This document shows positions 1 through 8,000 of a stretch of DNA of 64,000 nucleotides, piece after piece. The stretch covers positions 1 to 64,000 of the forward strand of contig RAZA01000027.1 in the NCBI GenBank assembly GCA_003612485.1, read 5' to 3'. The notes under the pieces are model-generated. The model saw only the letters and a program-made list of their open reading frames with translations, made no database searches and had not been told where the DNA came from. The translations under genes were made by a program, and so were the position numbers. Source of the stretch: a bacterium D16-50 (GTDB lineage Bacteria > Bacillota > Clostridia > Lachnospirales > Lachnospiraceae). The stretch's first letter is position 1. Each line of letters begins with the position of its first letter.

Positions 1-159
1 GTTCCCCGCCTTAGTCCCTATGGCTTTGCGTCCCGCCGTTTCCCGCGGTTTGCCCGGTTGCCCATCGCTCACAGTCCTTCCGCCCCGCCGCCCGCGATGT
101 TTTGGCCGCAGGGCATGACAGCATGGCGGACCGCTCTCCGCCTTGATCACAAGAACCAT
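1..159 (-). CDS. Partial unidentified ORF running off the left edge
   Basis: A leftward reading frame is open from an ATG at 159 to the window edge (53 codons, no stop). The ATG is preceded by a strong purine-rich ribosome site (AAGGAGGGGG, 4 bases away). The frame stays open upstream to an ATG at 300, but that start has no clear ribosome site. The visible residues are rich in Arg and Gly and match no family I recognise. Its place, about 160 bases beyond the outer arm of the left promoter switch, is comparable to the spacing between the right switch and the adhesin gene it drives, so it could be the first gene of a second switched operon. It may equally be a chance frame in GC-rich DNA. Confidence 0.3.
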   Translation of the reverse strand, partial: MVLVIKAESGPPCCHALRPKHRGRRGGRTVSDGQPGKPRETAGRKAIGTKAGN

Positions 160-320
160 GCGTCCCCCTCCTTTCGCATTCTTTATGTACCTGCGCCTCT
201 TTTGCAAACCTCCGGCCACCACAAGGAACTGATCCGGGCGGCGGCTGTCATCTGCCGAACGCCTGCATCCAAAATAGTAAATGTTTAAAGAAACCATCAT
301 TTGGAGGCTCTCGCATAATC

Positions 321-335
321 ACAGAATCGCCATTT
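321..335 (+). repeat. Left switch, outer inverted-repeat arm
   Basis: ACAGAATCGCCATTT is the exact reverse complement of 680-694. It shares 14 of 15 bases with the arms of the right switch. This is the presumed recombination site distal to the recombinase gene. Confidence 0.75.
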
Positions 336-601
336 AATCCACCAGACGCGGCTGCGCCTACATATGAAGATAAAAACATAGGAATTTGAGGAGGGATATC
401 CTGCGGGAAAAAACCGCAGAAAGGCTGAAGCAGCTTCCGAAAGCCGCATTTCGGGCTTAAAAAATACAAAAAGGACATGGAAAGCAAAGACCCTTGAATA
501 TTTTTCTAAGAGTCTCTCCTTTTCATGCCCTCAAATCCGGAGAATTGGAATATTCTGCAGCCTTTTAAGTCACTCATCCGGAAATATAGCATAAAATAGA
601 C

Positions 602-630
602 TTGAAAATCGCTATTTCCCATGCTATACT
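602..630 (+). promoter_or_regulatory. Sigma-A type promoter inside the left switch
   Basis: TTGAAA (602-607), a 17-bp spacer and TATACT (625-630) read rightwards. Bases 589-610 are identical over 22 positions to the reverse complement of 18379-18400 in the right switch, so both switches carry the same promoter in opposite orientation. As read it would transcribe antisense to the recombinase remnant. Confidence 0.7.
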
Positions 631-679
631 GAAGCCATAAACAAACATTTCTGCGCAAATTCAATTATCTGAAGCAACA

Positions 680-694
680 AAATGGCGATTCTGT
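680..694 (+). repeat. Left switch, recombinase-proximal inverted-repeat arm
   Basis: AAATGGCGATTCTGT lies 6 bp beyond the stop of the broken recombinase gene. It is inverted relative to 321-335 and in direct orientation to the equivalent arm at 18641-18657. Confidence 0.75.
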
Positions 695-700
695 CCCTTT

Positions 701-1650
701 TCAGCTGATCAGCCCCAGCCGCTCCATCTGACGCGCATGAGTTTCCCCGGTAGAAATCAGATAGATCCTCGTAGTCTCAATGCTGCTGTGCCCCAGCACG
801 TCCGCCAGCTTCACAATATCCCGGCTTGCCTTGTAGAAGGTTCGGGCGAATAAGTGGCGCAGGTTATGGGGAAATACCTTGGAGGGATTCACCCCCGCCC
901 GCTTCTGGTCACGAACACCTCCCCGGATGCGATCCCTTTCTTTCTGGCATAATCCATAAGCTTCCGGCAAAGCTTTCCGGGCAGCAGGATCGTCCGCACC
1001 TTCCCCTTCAGGGAAATGTCCGCCCGTCTCTGCCGCAGGATCTCTACCGTCACATACCGCACCTCGGACACCCGTATGCCTGTGGCGCACACCGTCTCCA
1101 GAAGCAGCGCAAGTCTGGTGTTTCCGCTTTCCTTCGCAGCTTCCAGCAGCCGTCCGTATTCCGCACGGTTCAGCTCCTTTTCCTGATCCCTGAAAGTACG
1201 GCGCTGTATCTTCAAAAATTTCACTTTACAATCGTCCCAGCCCAGATATCCCAGAAAGCTGTTCAGGGACGAGAGCATGGCATTGACCGTGGCGGGGGCA
1301 TAGCCCTTCTCCGTCAGGTGTGCCTTCCATCCGGTGGTGCCTTCCTTGTCCACCATCGCTGACCGGGCCCAACTGCCGCCTTCCCCCACTTCCGACTCCG
1401 GGGCAGCTTCTTCTGCGTCCGATGCATGACAAGAATCCTGCGCGGTGACGCCTGAGTCCAGCGAGATGCTTAAGCCCGTATTGACATCTGAAGCCGCTTC
1501 CTCCGTCCGGCCTGCGGTGAATCCGTCCAGCCATGTCATAAAAGCGCCTACGTCTCTGAGGTATTTCTTTATGGTGTCCTGTGCATACTCACCTCTCACC
1601 AAATGCTTCTGATAGCTGTTCATCATCTCCTCCGTAATCATGTACCTCAT
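701..1650 (-). pseudogene. Frameshifted tyrosine recombinase (paralogue of the gene at 18664-19656)
   Basis: The N-terminal 253 residues read in one frame (from 1650) and stop just after a TRSGRG motif; the C-terminal part, with the HNLRH, GHSSIETT and RIYL catalytic motifs, continues in another frame to 701. Aligned with the intact paralogue at 18664-19656, the break is a deletion of about 55 bp near 895-905 that removes the segment equivalent to ISRRQIWQEMKKLCAK. The ends of the deletion share a short CCGC-type sequence, which suggests slippage. The lost segment lies between the catalytic Lys region and the H-x-x-R box, so the product would lack R, H and Tyr residues. By position, it was the cognate invertase of the left switch. 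Its N-terminal half and the acidic, variable linker (about residues 45-100) are otherwise well kept, so the damage is recent. Confidence 0.85.
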
Positions 1651-1758
1651 CTCTATTCTCCTTTTTTATTTATTATAAAGGCCGGCGCCTTCTCCTATTA
1701 TCATTTGCCTTGTACTTTTAGATCATACACGCAAAAGGAGAAAAAACAAACAAGAACG

Positions 1759-1790
1759 AAAAAGGATCCGGCCCCTTCAGCCGAATCCTT
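1759..1790 (-). terminator. Rho-independent terminator of the pilus operon
   Basis: On the minus strand an 11-bp stem (one G-T pair; arms 1780-1790 and 1763-1773) is followed by a run of T. It lies 42 bases past the stop of the class B sortase. The plus strand also has T residues after the stem (1795-1800), so it may act both ways and shield the operon from the recombinase remnant. Confidence 0.65.
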
Positions 1791-1831
1791 ACGATTTTTT
1801 GTTCCTGTCTGCCTGACGCCTCCTGCCTTTC

Positions 1832-2629
1832 TCACCTCTCCATAGGAACCAGCTTCCCGTGCAGGACATATCTTGCATTCTCAAAATCATAGGCGCAGGT
1901 GGAGAGCGTAATATATTTTTCCCCAACATCCAGCTCTACCTGCGCTTCAAAGTCCGAATTCGCGGCGCACTGCTCCAGATACTCCTCCAGCTGGCGGCAG
2001 GGGCCGGTGAAGACCGTGTACGTGTCTGATAGTGCGGCAGTGGTATATCCGCTGAACAATACGACTTGATAGCTTACTTCAGGAGTCAGCAGCCACATGA
2101 CCGGATGGGCCTCATAGAATTCCTGCTCCGCCCAGCTGCCCAGCGCGTCAAACATGGAGCCGTCGTTCATCTGATGTCCGTAGATAACTGTATTGGAATC
2201 CGCAAAGCCCGGACGATTCATGGCCTCCACGAAGATGGAACCGGCATTCTGGGGCTCCTTTTTGAAATTGTGCTTCAGGTAGAACTCATCATCGCTTCCC
2301 TGAACCACGGGATAGTTGATCTGGGTGTCCTGACAATAAAGCCATCCCACAATCTCGTCGTTTACTTCCAGAAGCCTATCAAAGTCCACCTCCAGCGGAA
2401 CCATGGGGGCGCTTTCGTCTGGGTCTTCCGCGCCGTCCGCCGTTTGGGAGGCATTGTCTGCCGCTTCCCAGGCGCCGCCCTCTCTCCAGCGCAGGAATTC
2501 CTCCGCTGCCTGCTCATAGACCTGCGCCTCTTCCGCATACCTATGCCGGATGACCAAAATGACGCAGCCGGCTCCGCAAAAGACGGCCAACAGCAGAGCC
2601 ATGGCTGCAAGCCTTATCTTCCTATTCAC
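1832..2629 (-). CDS. Class B sortase
   Basis: Membrane-anchored cysteine transpeptidase, last gene of the pilus operon; 265 residues from a GTG at 2629 that overlaps the upstream SipW gene by 8 bp. A longer frame to 2851 would only add an Arg/Lys repeat that is a shadow of the repeats in the neighbour, so the GTG is preferred although its ribosome site is weak. One N-terminal membrane segment (about 7-27) is followed by a Glu/Ala-rich linker and the sortase domain: the catalytic His is in YGHQM (H152), the Cys in TLSTC (C245) and the Arg in NARYVLHG (R253). Class B enzymes in other Firmicutes attach pili or minor subunits to peptidoglycan. Here it is separate from the class C enzyme and may serve as the housekeeping anchor for the fibre or act on the two PYV-tailed proteins (inference). 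Confidence 0.88.
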   Translation of the reverse strand: MNRKIRLAAMALLLAVFCGAGCVILVIRHRYAEEAQVYEQAAEEFLRWREGGAWEAADNASQTADGAEDPDESAPMVPLEVDFDRLLEVNDEIVGWLYCQDTQINYPVVQGSDDEFYLKHNFKKEPQNAGSIFVEAMNRPGFADSNTVIYGHQMNDGSMFDALGSWAEQEFYEAHPVMWLLTPEVSYQVVLFSGYTTAALSDTYTVFTGPCRQLEEYLEQCAANSDFEAQVELDVGEKYITLSTCAYDFENARYVLHGKLVPMER

Positions 2630-3287
2630 TCTCTTTCCGCCTTTCCGCCGTCTGCCGGTTCCCTTCCTCTTCCTGTTTTTCCACCGTCTGCCGGTTCCCT
2701 TCCTCTTTCCGCCTTTCCGCCGCCTGCCGGTTCCCTTCCTCTTCCTGCTTTTCCTCCGCCTTCTGGTTCCCTTCCTCTTCCCTGCGCCGCTCCCTTGCCC
2801 TGCTGCGCAGCCTTCCGGCCAGCATATTGAACATGGCGCCGCAGGCGGCAAAGCAGATCACGTACAGTCTCCCTACGGCGCTGGTATAAATGGCCAGAAA
2901 ACTGCCTATCCATGGAATATGGTACTTTACCCGGCCCACCAGACTGGTATAAGGAATCGCATTCAGATCCTCCTCCGGATTCGCATCCCCCTTGGTGACA
3001 AACTCCCCCTCCACCAGCCTATTCTGCACCACCCGATGGGCTATGGTGGATCCCCGGCCGTGGTATGCGATCACCTCACCCTCCTGAATATCCGCCGGAA
3101 CCGCCGCCTCCACATAGATCAGGCTTCCCACGGGAATGGACGGTTCCATGCTTCCGCTGATAATGTTGTAGACATCATAGCCAATCATACGAGGAACCAC
3201 TATGGGAACACATGTGAGAATCACGGACGCCAGAATCAAAATGCCCAATATATTACAGAGGGCAGGCGCTATCTTCCCGCCCTTCAT
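2622..3287 (-). CDS. sipW: Signal peptidase I, SipW (archaeal/ER) type
   Basis: Membrane serine peptidase, 221 residues, overlapping the upstream gene by 4 bp (ATGA). The Ser-His dyad of the SipW type is visible: S46 in ISGSMEPS and H84 in IAHRVV, with the usual GDAN motif at 100-103. N-terminal (about 7-30) and central (about 115-150) membrane segments are present. After residue 160 comes a highly charged cytoplasmic tail of 12-residue repeats (EEEGNRQTAERRK-like) that is not part of the family. In Bacillus, SipW processes TasA and TapA, whose signals resemble those of the two proteins encoded at 5168-6082 and 6075-6665 in this operon, so these are its likely substrates. Confidence 0.9.
   Translation of the reverse strand: MKGGKIAPALCNILGILILASVILTCVPIVVPRMIGYDVYNIISGSMEPSIPVGSLIYVEAAVPADIQEGEVIAYHGRGSTIAHRVVQNRLVEGEFVTKGDANPEEDLNAIPYTSLVGRVKYHIPWIGSFLAIYTSAVGRLYVICFAACGAMFNMLAGRLRSRARERRREEEGNQKAEEKQEEEGNRQAAERRKEEGNRQTVEKQEEEGNRQTAERRKESE
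2630..2775 (-). repeat. 36-bp tandem repeats in the SipW tail
   Basis: The sequence GCCGGTTCCCTTCCTCT recurs at 36-bp steps (2654, 2690, 2726) with a degenerate fourth unit near 2763. Each unit encodes 12 charged residues. The array adds or removes residues in frame. Confidence 0.8.
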
Positions 3288-4369
3288 GTGTCATCCTCCT
3301 GCCTCTCTCGGACGCCCTCTCTCCTTCTTTTCTTCAGAAGGCATCCTGCCATCCACCAGATCCCTCCGCCCAGCAGAACTGCCATGCCGCAGAGCAGAAG
3401 CACCCTCACATAGGGCGACATGTTCAGCAGAACGGCATTTCCGTTCAGGATGCCGATGATGCTGCTCAAGGGCCCGTCTCCGCCCTCGTATCCGTGCTGG
3501 GGCACATTCTCATCGTCCAGATCTATTGTTTCCTCCGGTCCTCCCTGCGGAAGGGGGTCATCCGGAATCTCCTCGTCTCCGCCGGGATTTCCTGTGTCCT
3601 CGTCTCCGCCGGGAACTCCTGCGTCCCCGCCTCCGGGGCCTGCGACCTCATCTCCGGGAATCACTACCACCGCGCCTCCTGCAGGCGGCGCTGCCGTGGC
3701 ACCCGGTTCCCCCGGAACCGTGACTACGTTGACCGGAGTGGTCACCTTGCTGTAGATGAAGGTAAACACATTTTCCGCAGCATTGGCAGACAAAGTCTTG
3801 GTGAGATTGTATGCCTGCGGCTGATAGCCCTCCAGATACTGATAGGCTATCACCGGTTTATCCCCTATGGTTCCCCGGTATTTTTCGCTCTCCCGCAGGG
3901 CTTTGCCCTCAGAGTCCACATAGTGAACGGTATACTCCACGGAATCCTTCATCATGCCGTAGGCAGCCACATAATCCCGATCTCCCTCTATCAGCATGGA
4001 GCCTATCCGCTCGCTGTTGTCCTTTCCGCTTTCTCTGGTGCCCATGATATAGTACTTGCTCTCCACATCAAATGTCACCTGCGACCGATTGCCCTCACCG
4101 TCCTGAACGCTCATAACGAACCGTCCGTCTATTTCCGCAAAGCCGATATTGATTCTGCTTCCGTACCGAAGGCCGGAAAGCAGAAACACCTTCCCGTCCT
4201 CGGCTATGCTCCCGCTGCCCCCCGCGCACTCCGTCATAACGCCCTGCCGGCCCGCATAGATCCGTATCGTATAGGTATCCGGATATTCCTCTGCTCTTGC
4301 CGGAACGGACATGACGGCAATCCATAGGACACAGACCAGCACGCCCAGCATCCGTCTCATTTCTCTCAT
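3284..4369 (-). CDS. Membrane-anchored surface protein with MucBP domain
   Basis: 361 residues from ATG 4369, chosen because GGAGG precedes it and the longer frame overlaps the upstream gene. A signal peptide ends near ARA (about 26). Residues 30-130 are a beta-rich region I do not recognise. Residues about 140-205 match the MucBP (mucin-binding) repeat: YTVHYVDSEGKAL, GY, then FIY. A Pro/Gly/Asp-rich stalk follows, then a sorting-signal-like end: SPYV (318-321), a hydrophobic stretch and a tail of KKRRR. There is no LPxTG. The upstream neighbour ends the same way (APYV), so a non-canonical sorting motif read by the class B sortase is possible; plain membrane anchoring is the safer reading. 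Confidence 0.75.
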   Translation of the reverse strand: MREMRRMLGVLVCVLWIAVMSVPARAEEYPDTYTIRIYAGRQGVMTECAGGSGSIAEDGKVFLLSGLRYGSRINIGFAEIDGRFVMSVQDGEGNRSQVTFDVESKYYIMGTRESGKDNSERIGSMLIEGDRDYVAAYGMMKDSVEYTVHYVDSEGKALRESEKYRGTIGDKPVIAYQYLEGYQPQAYNLTKTLSANAAENVFTFIYSKVTTPVNVVTVPGEPGATAAPPAGGAVVVIPGDEVAGPGGGDAGVPGGDEDTGNPGGDEEIPDDPLPQGGPEETIDLDDENVPQHGYEGGDGPLSSIIGILNGNAVLLNMSPYVRVLLLCGMAVLLGGGIWWMAGCLLKKRRREGVRERQEDDT

Positions 4370-4370
4370 G

Positions 4371-5156
4371 TCATCCGGCCTCCTTCTTCCCTTTCCTTCC
4401 CTGCTTCTTGCCCTCTTTGGCGCCGTAGACAGCCAGCGCCAGAAAGAGCAGCCCGCTGACACCCATCACCGCTACATAGGGCGCAAGCCTTGTCTCGTCC
4501 CCCGTCCGGACAATCAGCGTCCTTTCCGGCGTGTCTGGGTCCGGGGTTCCCGGAGGTCCCTCCTCCACCACTGTCACCGGCTCAGGCCGAACCTCCACCG
4601 CAAAACGCATCTGCAGGTCCGCCAGCGTGTCCTGATAGTGATTGCCCTGCGTCTCCCCGTCCAATGCGATTTTCAGCGTGATGACGCCGCTCTGGCCGGG
4701 ACTCAGCGTATCCAGATACACATAGTCCTCCAGAGCGTCCGTAGCCTCCTTCAGGCCCTCGTCGGAGCCCTCGCCGCCTACCGTGTCGCTGTCAAAGAGC
4801 ACCTGCTGCCGATTGCTGCCCTCATACGCCAGATAATAGGTGTACGCGCCTCCTCCGGTATTGGCATTGGCGCTCCTATCCTCCAGAGAGTTCACCACCT
4901 CATTGGTCAGATACCAATCCGTCACCTTGTCGCTGCGGCTCTCCAGATTCAGCGTGAACGTGATATTGTCCCCGGGCTGCATTCCGGAAATGGCCTCGTC
5001 CATGTCGGATCTGCCGAAGTTGCTCTCCATCTGATTGTCCTGCGTGAACGTCACCTTCCATCCGGACTGTCCCAGAAGGTCGTCCGCCCGAACCTGCGCG
5101 CTGCCCAGCGCCAATAGACAGAATGCCAGAAGCACCCCTATTCTCCTCTTTTTCAT
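4371..5156 (-). CDS. Secreted, C-terminally membrane-anchored surface protein
   Basis: 261 residues from ATG 5156, which has AGGAGG 7 bases upstream. Signal peptide about 1-25 (LLALGSAQVRA). The body is beta-rich with the sequence DNITFTLNLESRSDKVTDWYLTNEV, of the kind found in fibre and pilin accessory proteins of Lachnospiraceae and related to the low-complexity SipW-associated proteins; no catalytic motif is seen. A Pro/Asp-rich spacer leads to APYV (225-228), a hydrophobic segment and a Lys-rich tail. It stops 1 base before the next gene starts. Role: probably a cell-proximal component of the fibre (inference from context). Confidence 0.7.
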   Translation of the reverse strand: MKKRRIGVLLAFCLLALGSAQVRADDLLGQSGWKVTFTQDNQMESNFGRSDMDEAISGMQPGDNITFTLNLESRSDKVTDWYLTNEVVNSLEDRSANANTGGGAYTYYLAYEGSNRQQVLFDSDTVGGEGSDEGLKEATDALEDYVYLDTLSPGQSGVITLKIALDGETQGNHYQDTLADLQMRFAVEVRPEPVTVVEEGPPGTPDPDTPERTLIVRTGDETRLAPYVAVMGVSGLLFLALAVYGAKEGKKQGRKGKKEAG

Positions 5157-5167
5157 GCCGTTCCTCC

Positions 5168-6082
5168 TCACCTCACCGAAATCAGTGTGCCGTCACCGTC
5201 GATCTCCACCTCTCGTCCCCAGGCGCTCCAGATAGCGTCCTTGGCGCTGTGGGTCTGCACTGCATCCACCTGCGCCTCGATGCGGAATTCTGCCCCGTCG
5301 TAGAGGTAGGTCGTGGTGATGGTGGTATAGCCGCCTTCTTCCGTGACCTCTTGGCTCACCTTGTCTGCCACGGAGGAATCGATACGCAGGTAGTCGCACA
5401 AGGGATCGGATCTGGTCTCCTCCTCCCGCACGCCCTCCCCGGCGGCCTTCAGGACATGGCGGTAATACAGAACCGTGCGTTCTTTGGTGGCGGAAGCTTC
5501 GTCCACGATCCAGGAACCCTCCTGACCGCAGTTTATAAGATGAAGCTCTATCAGGCCGGGAGAAAGCTCCGGCAGCTTCTTTCCCTCTGCATCCAGCCAG
5601 TATTTGTAGAGGGTGACTCTGACATACTGGTCTATGGCCCCCGTGTTTACCACATACAGCTCCTCCGGGTATTTCTTGCCCAGCTGAAGCTCTTCACCGG
5701 TGCCGTCCTCCTGCACCAGCAGATCCGTCAGCAAGGAGTTTCCCTCCCCGTCGCTGTGCCGGCCGTCGTCCCAGTAGCCGGACTGATCCACGTCATAGTC
5801 GCGCCAGGACACCCGCTTTGGCTCATTGTTCCCGGACCTCTCATAAAGGCTTACGCCTATATCATACATTTCCACACTGGACCGATAGTAATCGGAGGTG
5901 TAGGTCAGAGCTGCTCTGGCTCCCCCCACGGCGCTGCCCAGAAGAAGCGCTGCCGCAAGGCCGAACATCCCCACCGTCACCATAGGGGACGCCAATAGCT
6001 TCTTTGCCTTGGAGAAACCCTTTCCGGACGCCTTTTTCTTCTCTGACTCGACTTTCTTTTTCTTGTCTCTGTCTCTATGCAT
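5168..6082 (-). CDS. SipW-dependent-type exported protein (TasA/camelysin-like)
   Basis: 304 residues from ATG 6082; GGAGG lies 8 bases upstream, whereas the GTG at 6091 would have no room for a ribosome site. A very basic N-terminus (KKKK, EKKK) precedes a hydrophobic segment (about 32-57) ending ARAALTYTSDYY, a form typical of signals cleaved by SipW. The mature part has the TasA/CalY-like pattern: PEELYVVNTGAIDQYVRVTLYKYW. It overlaps the end of the upstream gene by 8 bp. TasA-family proteins polymerise into extracellular fibres; whether this one does is not shown. Confidence 0.72.
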   Translation of the reverse strand: MHRDRDKKKKVESEKKKASGKGFSKAKKLLASPMVTVGMFGLAAALLLGSAVGGARAALTYTSDYYRSSVEMYDIGVSLYERSGNNEPKRVSWRDYDVDQSGYWDDGRHSDGEGNSLLTDLLVQEDGTGEELQLGKKYPEELYVVNTGAIDQYVRVTLYKYWLDAEGKKLPELSPGLIELHLINCGQEGSWIVDEASATKERTVLYYRHVLKAAGEGVREEETRSDPLCDYLRIDSSVADKVSQEVTEEGGYTTITTTYLYDGAEFRIEAQVDAVQTHSAKDAIWSAWGREVEIDGDGTLISVR

Positions 6083-6665
6083 CGCCGTCACCTCCAGCTT
6101 CGCTCCCGCCCGTCTTTATCTCCGTGGACGCGTCCAGAATCTCTGTCCAGTCCCCATAGGGAGTACCGTCCTCATGATACCTCACCGGCGTGCTCTCATA
6201 GACCACGATCACCTGAAAACTGTCCCCGTCCTCCCAAGAGGAATCCTCCTCCCCCAAGGGAATATCGATAACCACATCCAGCACGTCAGTGGACTCGCCG
6301 CCGTTTACGATTTCTGTATAATAGTAAAATCCATCCTCCCCTGCAGGAACCACCTCGTTCCATCCGCCCTTCCCGGAAGTCCATCTCCCGGATCCCGAGG
6401 CATAGGTCAGATCATATCTGGCGCAGAATGCTCTGGCCCTGATATAGACCGGCTCCGAATCCGGGGCGCTGGACACGGTCACATGCTTGGTCCAGGAGTC
6501 GAAGGATTCCTTGATCTCCGTCTTGTCCCCAAGGTGAATGACATAGCCGCCTTCCGCCGTGGTGTACGTGGTGAAATACGCCATGGCGCCCTTTATCCCC
6601 GCAGACGATATCAGGGCGGCTGCCAAAAGGGACAATCCTATATTTCTTATGGTTTTCCTCTTCAT
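6075..6665 (-). CDS. SipW-dependent-type exported protein (small TasA/camelysin-like)
   Basis: 196 residues from ATG 6665, chosen for the AGGAGGG ribosome site 5 bases upstream and the 20-bp gap to the previous stop; a longer frame to 6776 is Arg-rich shadow. The signal ends AMAYFTTYTT, a close match to the SipW-type AYFTD signature. The mature domain contains EPVYIRARAFCARYDLTY and a central ESTDVLDVVIDIP region, like the CalY/TasA fold. Together with the following gene it makes a pair of likely SipW substrates. Confidence 0.75.
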   Translation of the reverse strand: MKRKTIRNIGLSLLAAALISSAGIKGAMAYFTTYTTAEGGYVIHLGDKTEIKESFDSWTKHVTVSSAPDSEPVYIRARAFCARYDLTYASGSGRWTSGKGGWNEVVPAGEDGFYYYTEIVNGGESTDVLDVVIDIPLGEEDSSWEDGDSFQVIVVYESTPVRYHEDGTPYGDWTEILDASTEIKTGGSEAGGDGDA

Positions 6666-6685
6666 ACCGCTATCCCTCCTGCTCT

Positions 6686-7945
6686 TTACGGCGTGCCGCT
6701 CTCTTCCTCCGGCCCGGCAGCCCCGGTTCCTTCGCCTCCTAAAGCGCCGTCGGCCCCCACAGAGGTCCATATCCACCTGCTCTCTTCTTCGTCATAGGCG
6801 AAACGGTTGGTGATGCCATGTCCCCCCACATGCCGCCCGTCATAACGGTTGGTGAAGAACACCTCCACGGACTGCTCCGCCTCCCGGATCACCACCGTCT
6901 GTTCCAGAGGATCTTGGCCCGCCTCCTCCGACGGTTCATAGGAAGCCCCGCTGTAGATCTCTTTCACAGTGACCACCGCTCCCACGGGGAGCTTTTCTAT
7001 CAGCTTGAACTGTGCCTCCGCCTTGGTGAAGTCCATAGCCACCACGTCCCGCCATTCCCTCAGCGCTCCGCCTCCGTTGACATGATCCTCCCATGCGGCC
7101 GATACCTCAAAGACAAACGTGGTGGGCCCGGAAGCCTCATATTCCAGAAGGTTCTTATGAATCATCAGGCTCCCGTACCGGAAATCCACCTGCGATTTCA
7201 GAACCACAGACATATCGTAAAGCCATGGACCGGGATTTGCGGTGTTTCCTTCCGTTACATTTCCCTCGGAATCCGTGTAGGGATCCTTGCCCGGCAGGGA
7301 GATCAGCTGCGGCTCGAAGGTATAGACGCATTCACGGGAAAGGGCCGTGGCCTGGATCCTGCGCCCCTCTTCCTCCCCGGCGACGGTCACATATTTCTCC
7401 ACATCCTCATAGCCTACAGTCTCCTCATCCGTTCCGCCCCATCTGGCCACCAGCAGATAAAGCCCTCCGTCCAGCCCTGATATCCTGCCCATTGCAGAGA
7501 CTTTTGTCCCTGTCAAGGGAACCCCGGTCTCCACCGGCTTTTGAACAGTCCCGTCAAACGTACCCTCCTCGGTGACTCCTAAAGCCAAGCGGGCCGCCTT
7601 CTGCGTCTGCTCCTGCCAGTCTTCCTTCGTCATCTCGCCCGTGATCAAAAGCCCCGTCCCCTCCTGATCATAGGGCTCCAGCAGCTTATAGACATACCCG
7701 TCATAGACATGGCCGAACGCCGCGTTCTCCTCTAACTTTGCCACCTGGTACAAGTCGATGACGATGTTGGCCTTCAGAATGTCCTCCGACAGATACTCCC
7801 CCTCAATGCTCCCCGGAACCACCGTCAGGGAGCATTTCCGCCCAAGATCCACCGCCTCCGTGGCCCTCCCCGGCAAGGACAGCGACAGCGCCATGCCCAT
7901 GACCAGAGTAAACGGCGCCAGCAAGCGTACCCATTTGCGTCTCAT
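6686..7945 (-). CDS. Minor pilin-like secreted protein
   Basis: 419 residues from ATG 7945, preceded by GGAGG at 7 bases; the ATG at 7960 would place the ribosome site inside the gene. Signal peptide about 1-30 (ALSLSLPGRATEA). N-terminal region with NIVIDLYQVAKLEENAAF and GLDGGLYLLVARWG resembles SpaA-type pilin domains; a second domain (about 270-370; GSLMIHKNLLEY, FVFEVSA, VKEIYSGASYEP, FFTNRY) is a Cna-B-like/DUF5979-type fold. Unlike true shaft pilins it ends without LPxTG or a membrane segment, so it must be held by another subunit or released. Confidence 0.7.
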   Translation of the reverse strand: MRRKWVRLLAPFTLVMGMALSLSLPGRATEAVDLGRKCSLTVVPGSIEGEYLSEDILKANIVIDLYQVAKLEENAAFGHVYDGYVYKLLEPYDQEGTGLLITGEMTKEDWQEQTQKAARLALGVTEEGTFDGTVQKPVETGVPLTGTKVSAMGRISGLDGGLYLLVARWGGTDEETVGYEDVEKYVTVAGEEEGRRIQATALSRECVYTFEPQLISLPGKDPYTDSEGNVTEGNTANPGPWLYDMSVVLKSQVDFRYGSLMIHKNLLEYEASGPTTFVFEVSAAWEDHVNGGGALREWRDVVAMDFTKAEAQFKLIEKLPVGAVVTVKEIYSGASYEPSEEAGQDPLEQTVVIREAEQSVEVFFTNRYDGRHVGGHGITNRFAYDEEESRWIWTSVGADGALGGEGTGAAGPEEESGTP

Positions 7946-7962
7946 AGTAAATTCCTCCATTC

Positions 7963-7983
7963 CAGTTCCGAGATTGTTTTTTC
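7963..7983 (-). promoter_or_regulatory. Leader element shared with pfkA
   Basis: A 21-base stretch here matches 59842-59862 (ahead of pfkA) with one mismatch; in both cases 17 bases separate it from the start codon. On the coding strand the core is AAACARTCTCGGAACTG. Its function is unknown; it supports ATG 7945 as the start. Confidence 0.4.
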
Positions 7984-8000
7984 CGGCTTTTTCCTTCCTC

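Larger units (their letters stand above)
321..694. other. Left invertible promoter switch (OFF for leftward genes)
   Basis: A perfect 15-bp inverted repeat (ACAGAATCGCCATTT at 321-335, AAATGGCGATTCTGT at 680-694) bounds 344 bp. A consensus promoter lies inside it at 602-630, pointing right, towards the 3' end of the neighbouring recombinase pseudogene. The inner arm is 6 bp from the recombinase stop. The right switch at 18294-18657 repeats every element: inverted arms of nearly the same sequence, promoter 48-49 bp from one arm, recombinase stop 6-7 bp beyond the other arm. By family knowledge, this is the form of promoters flipped by a tyrosine recombinase. In the orientation read here the promoter faces away from anything to the left. 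No convincing gene lies within 336-679. Inversion itself is inferred, not observed. Confidence 0.75.

Noticed and set aside
248..487. 79-codon minus-strand frame crossing the left switch arm
   Set aside because: No ribosome site, no domain, and it would be cut by inversion of the segment.
2629..2851. N-terminal extension of the class B sortase
   Set aside because: The Arg/Lys repeats are the other-frame reading of the SipW tail repeats; the GTG at 2629 gives a normal membrane anchor at the N-terminus.
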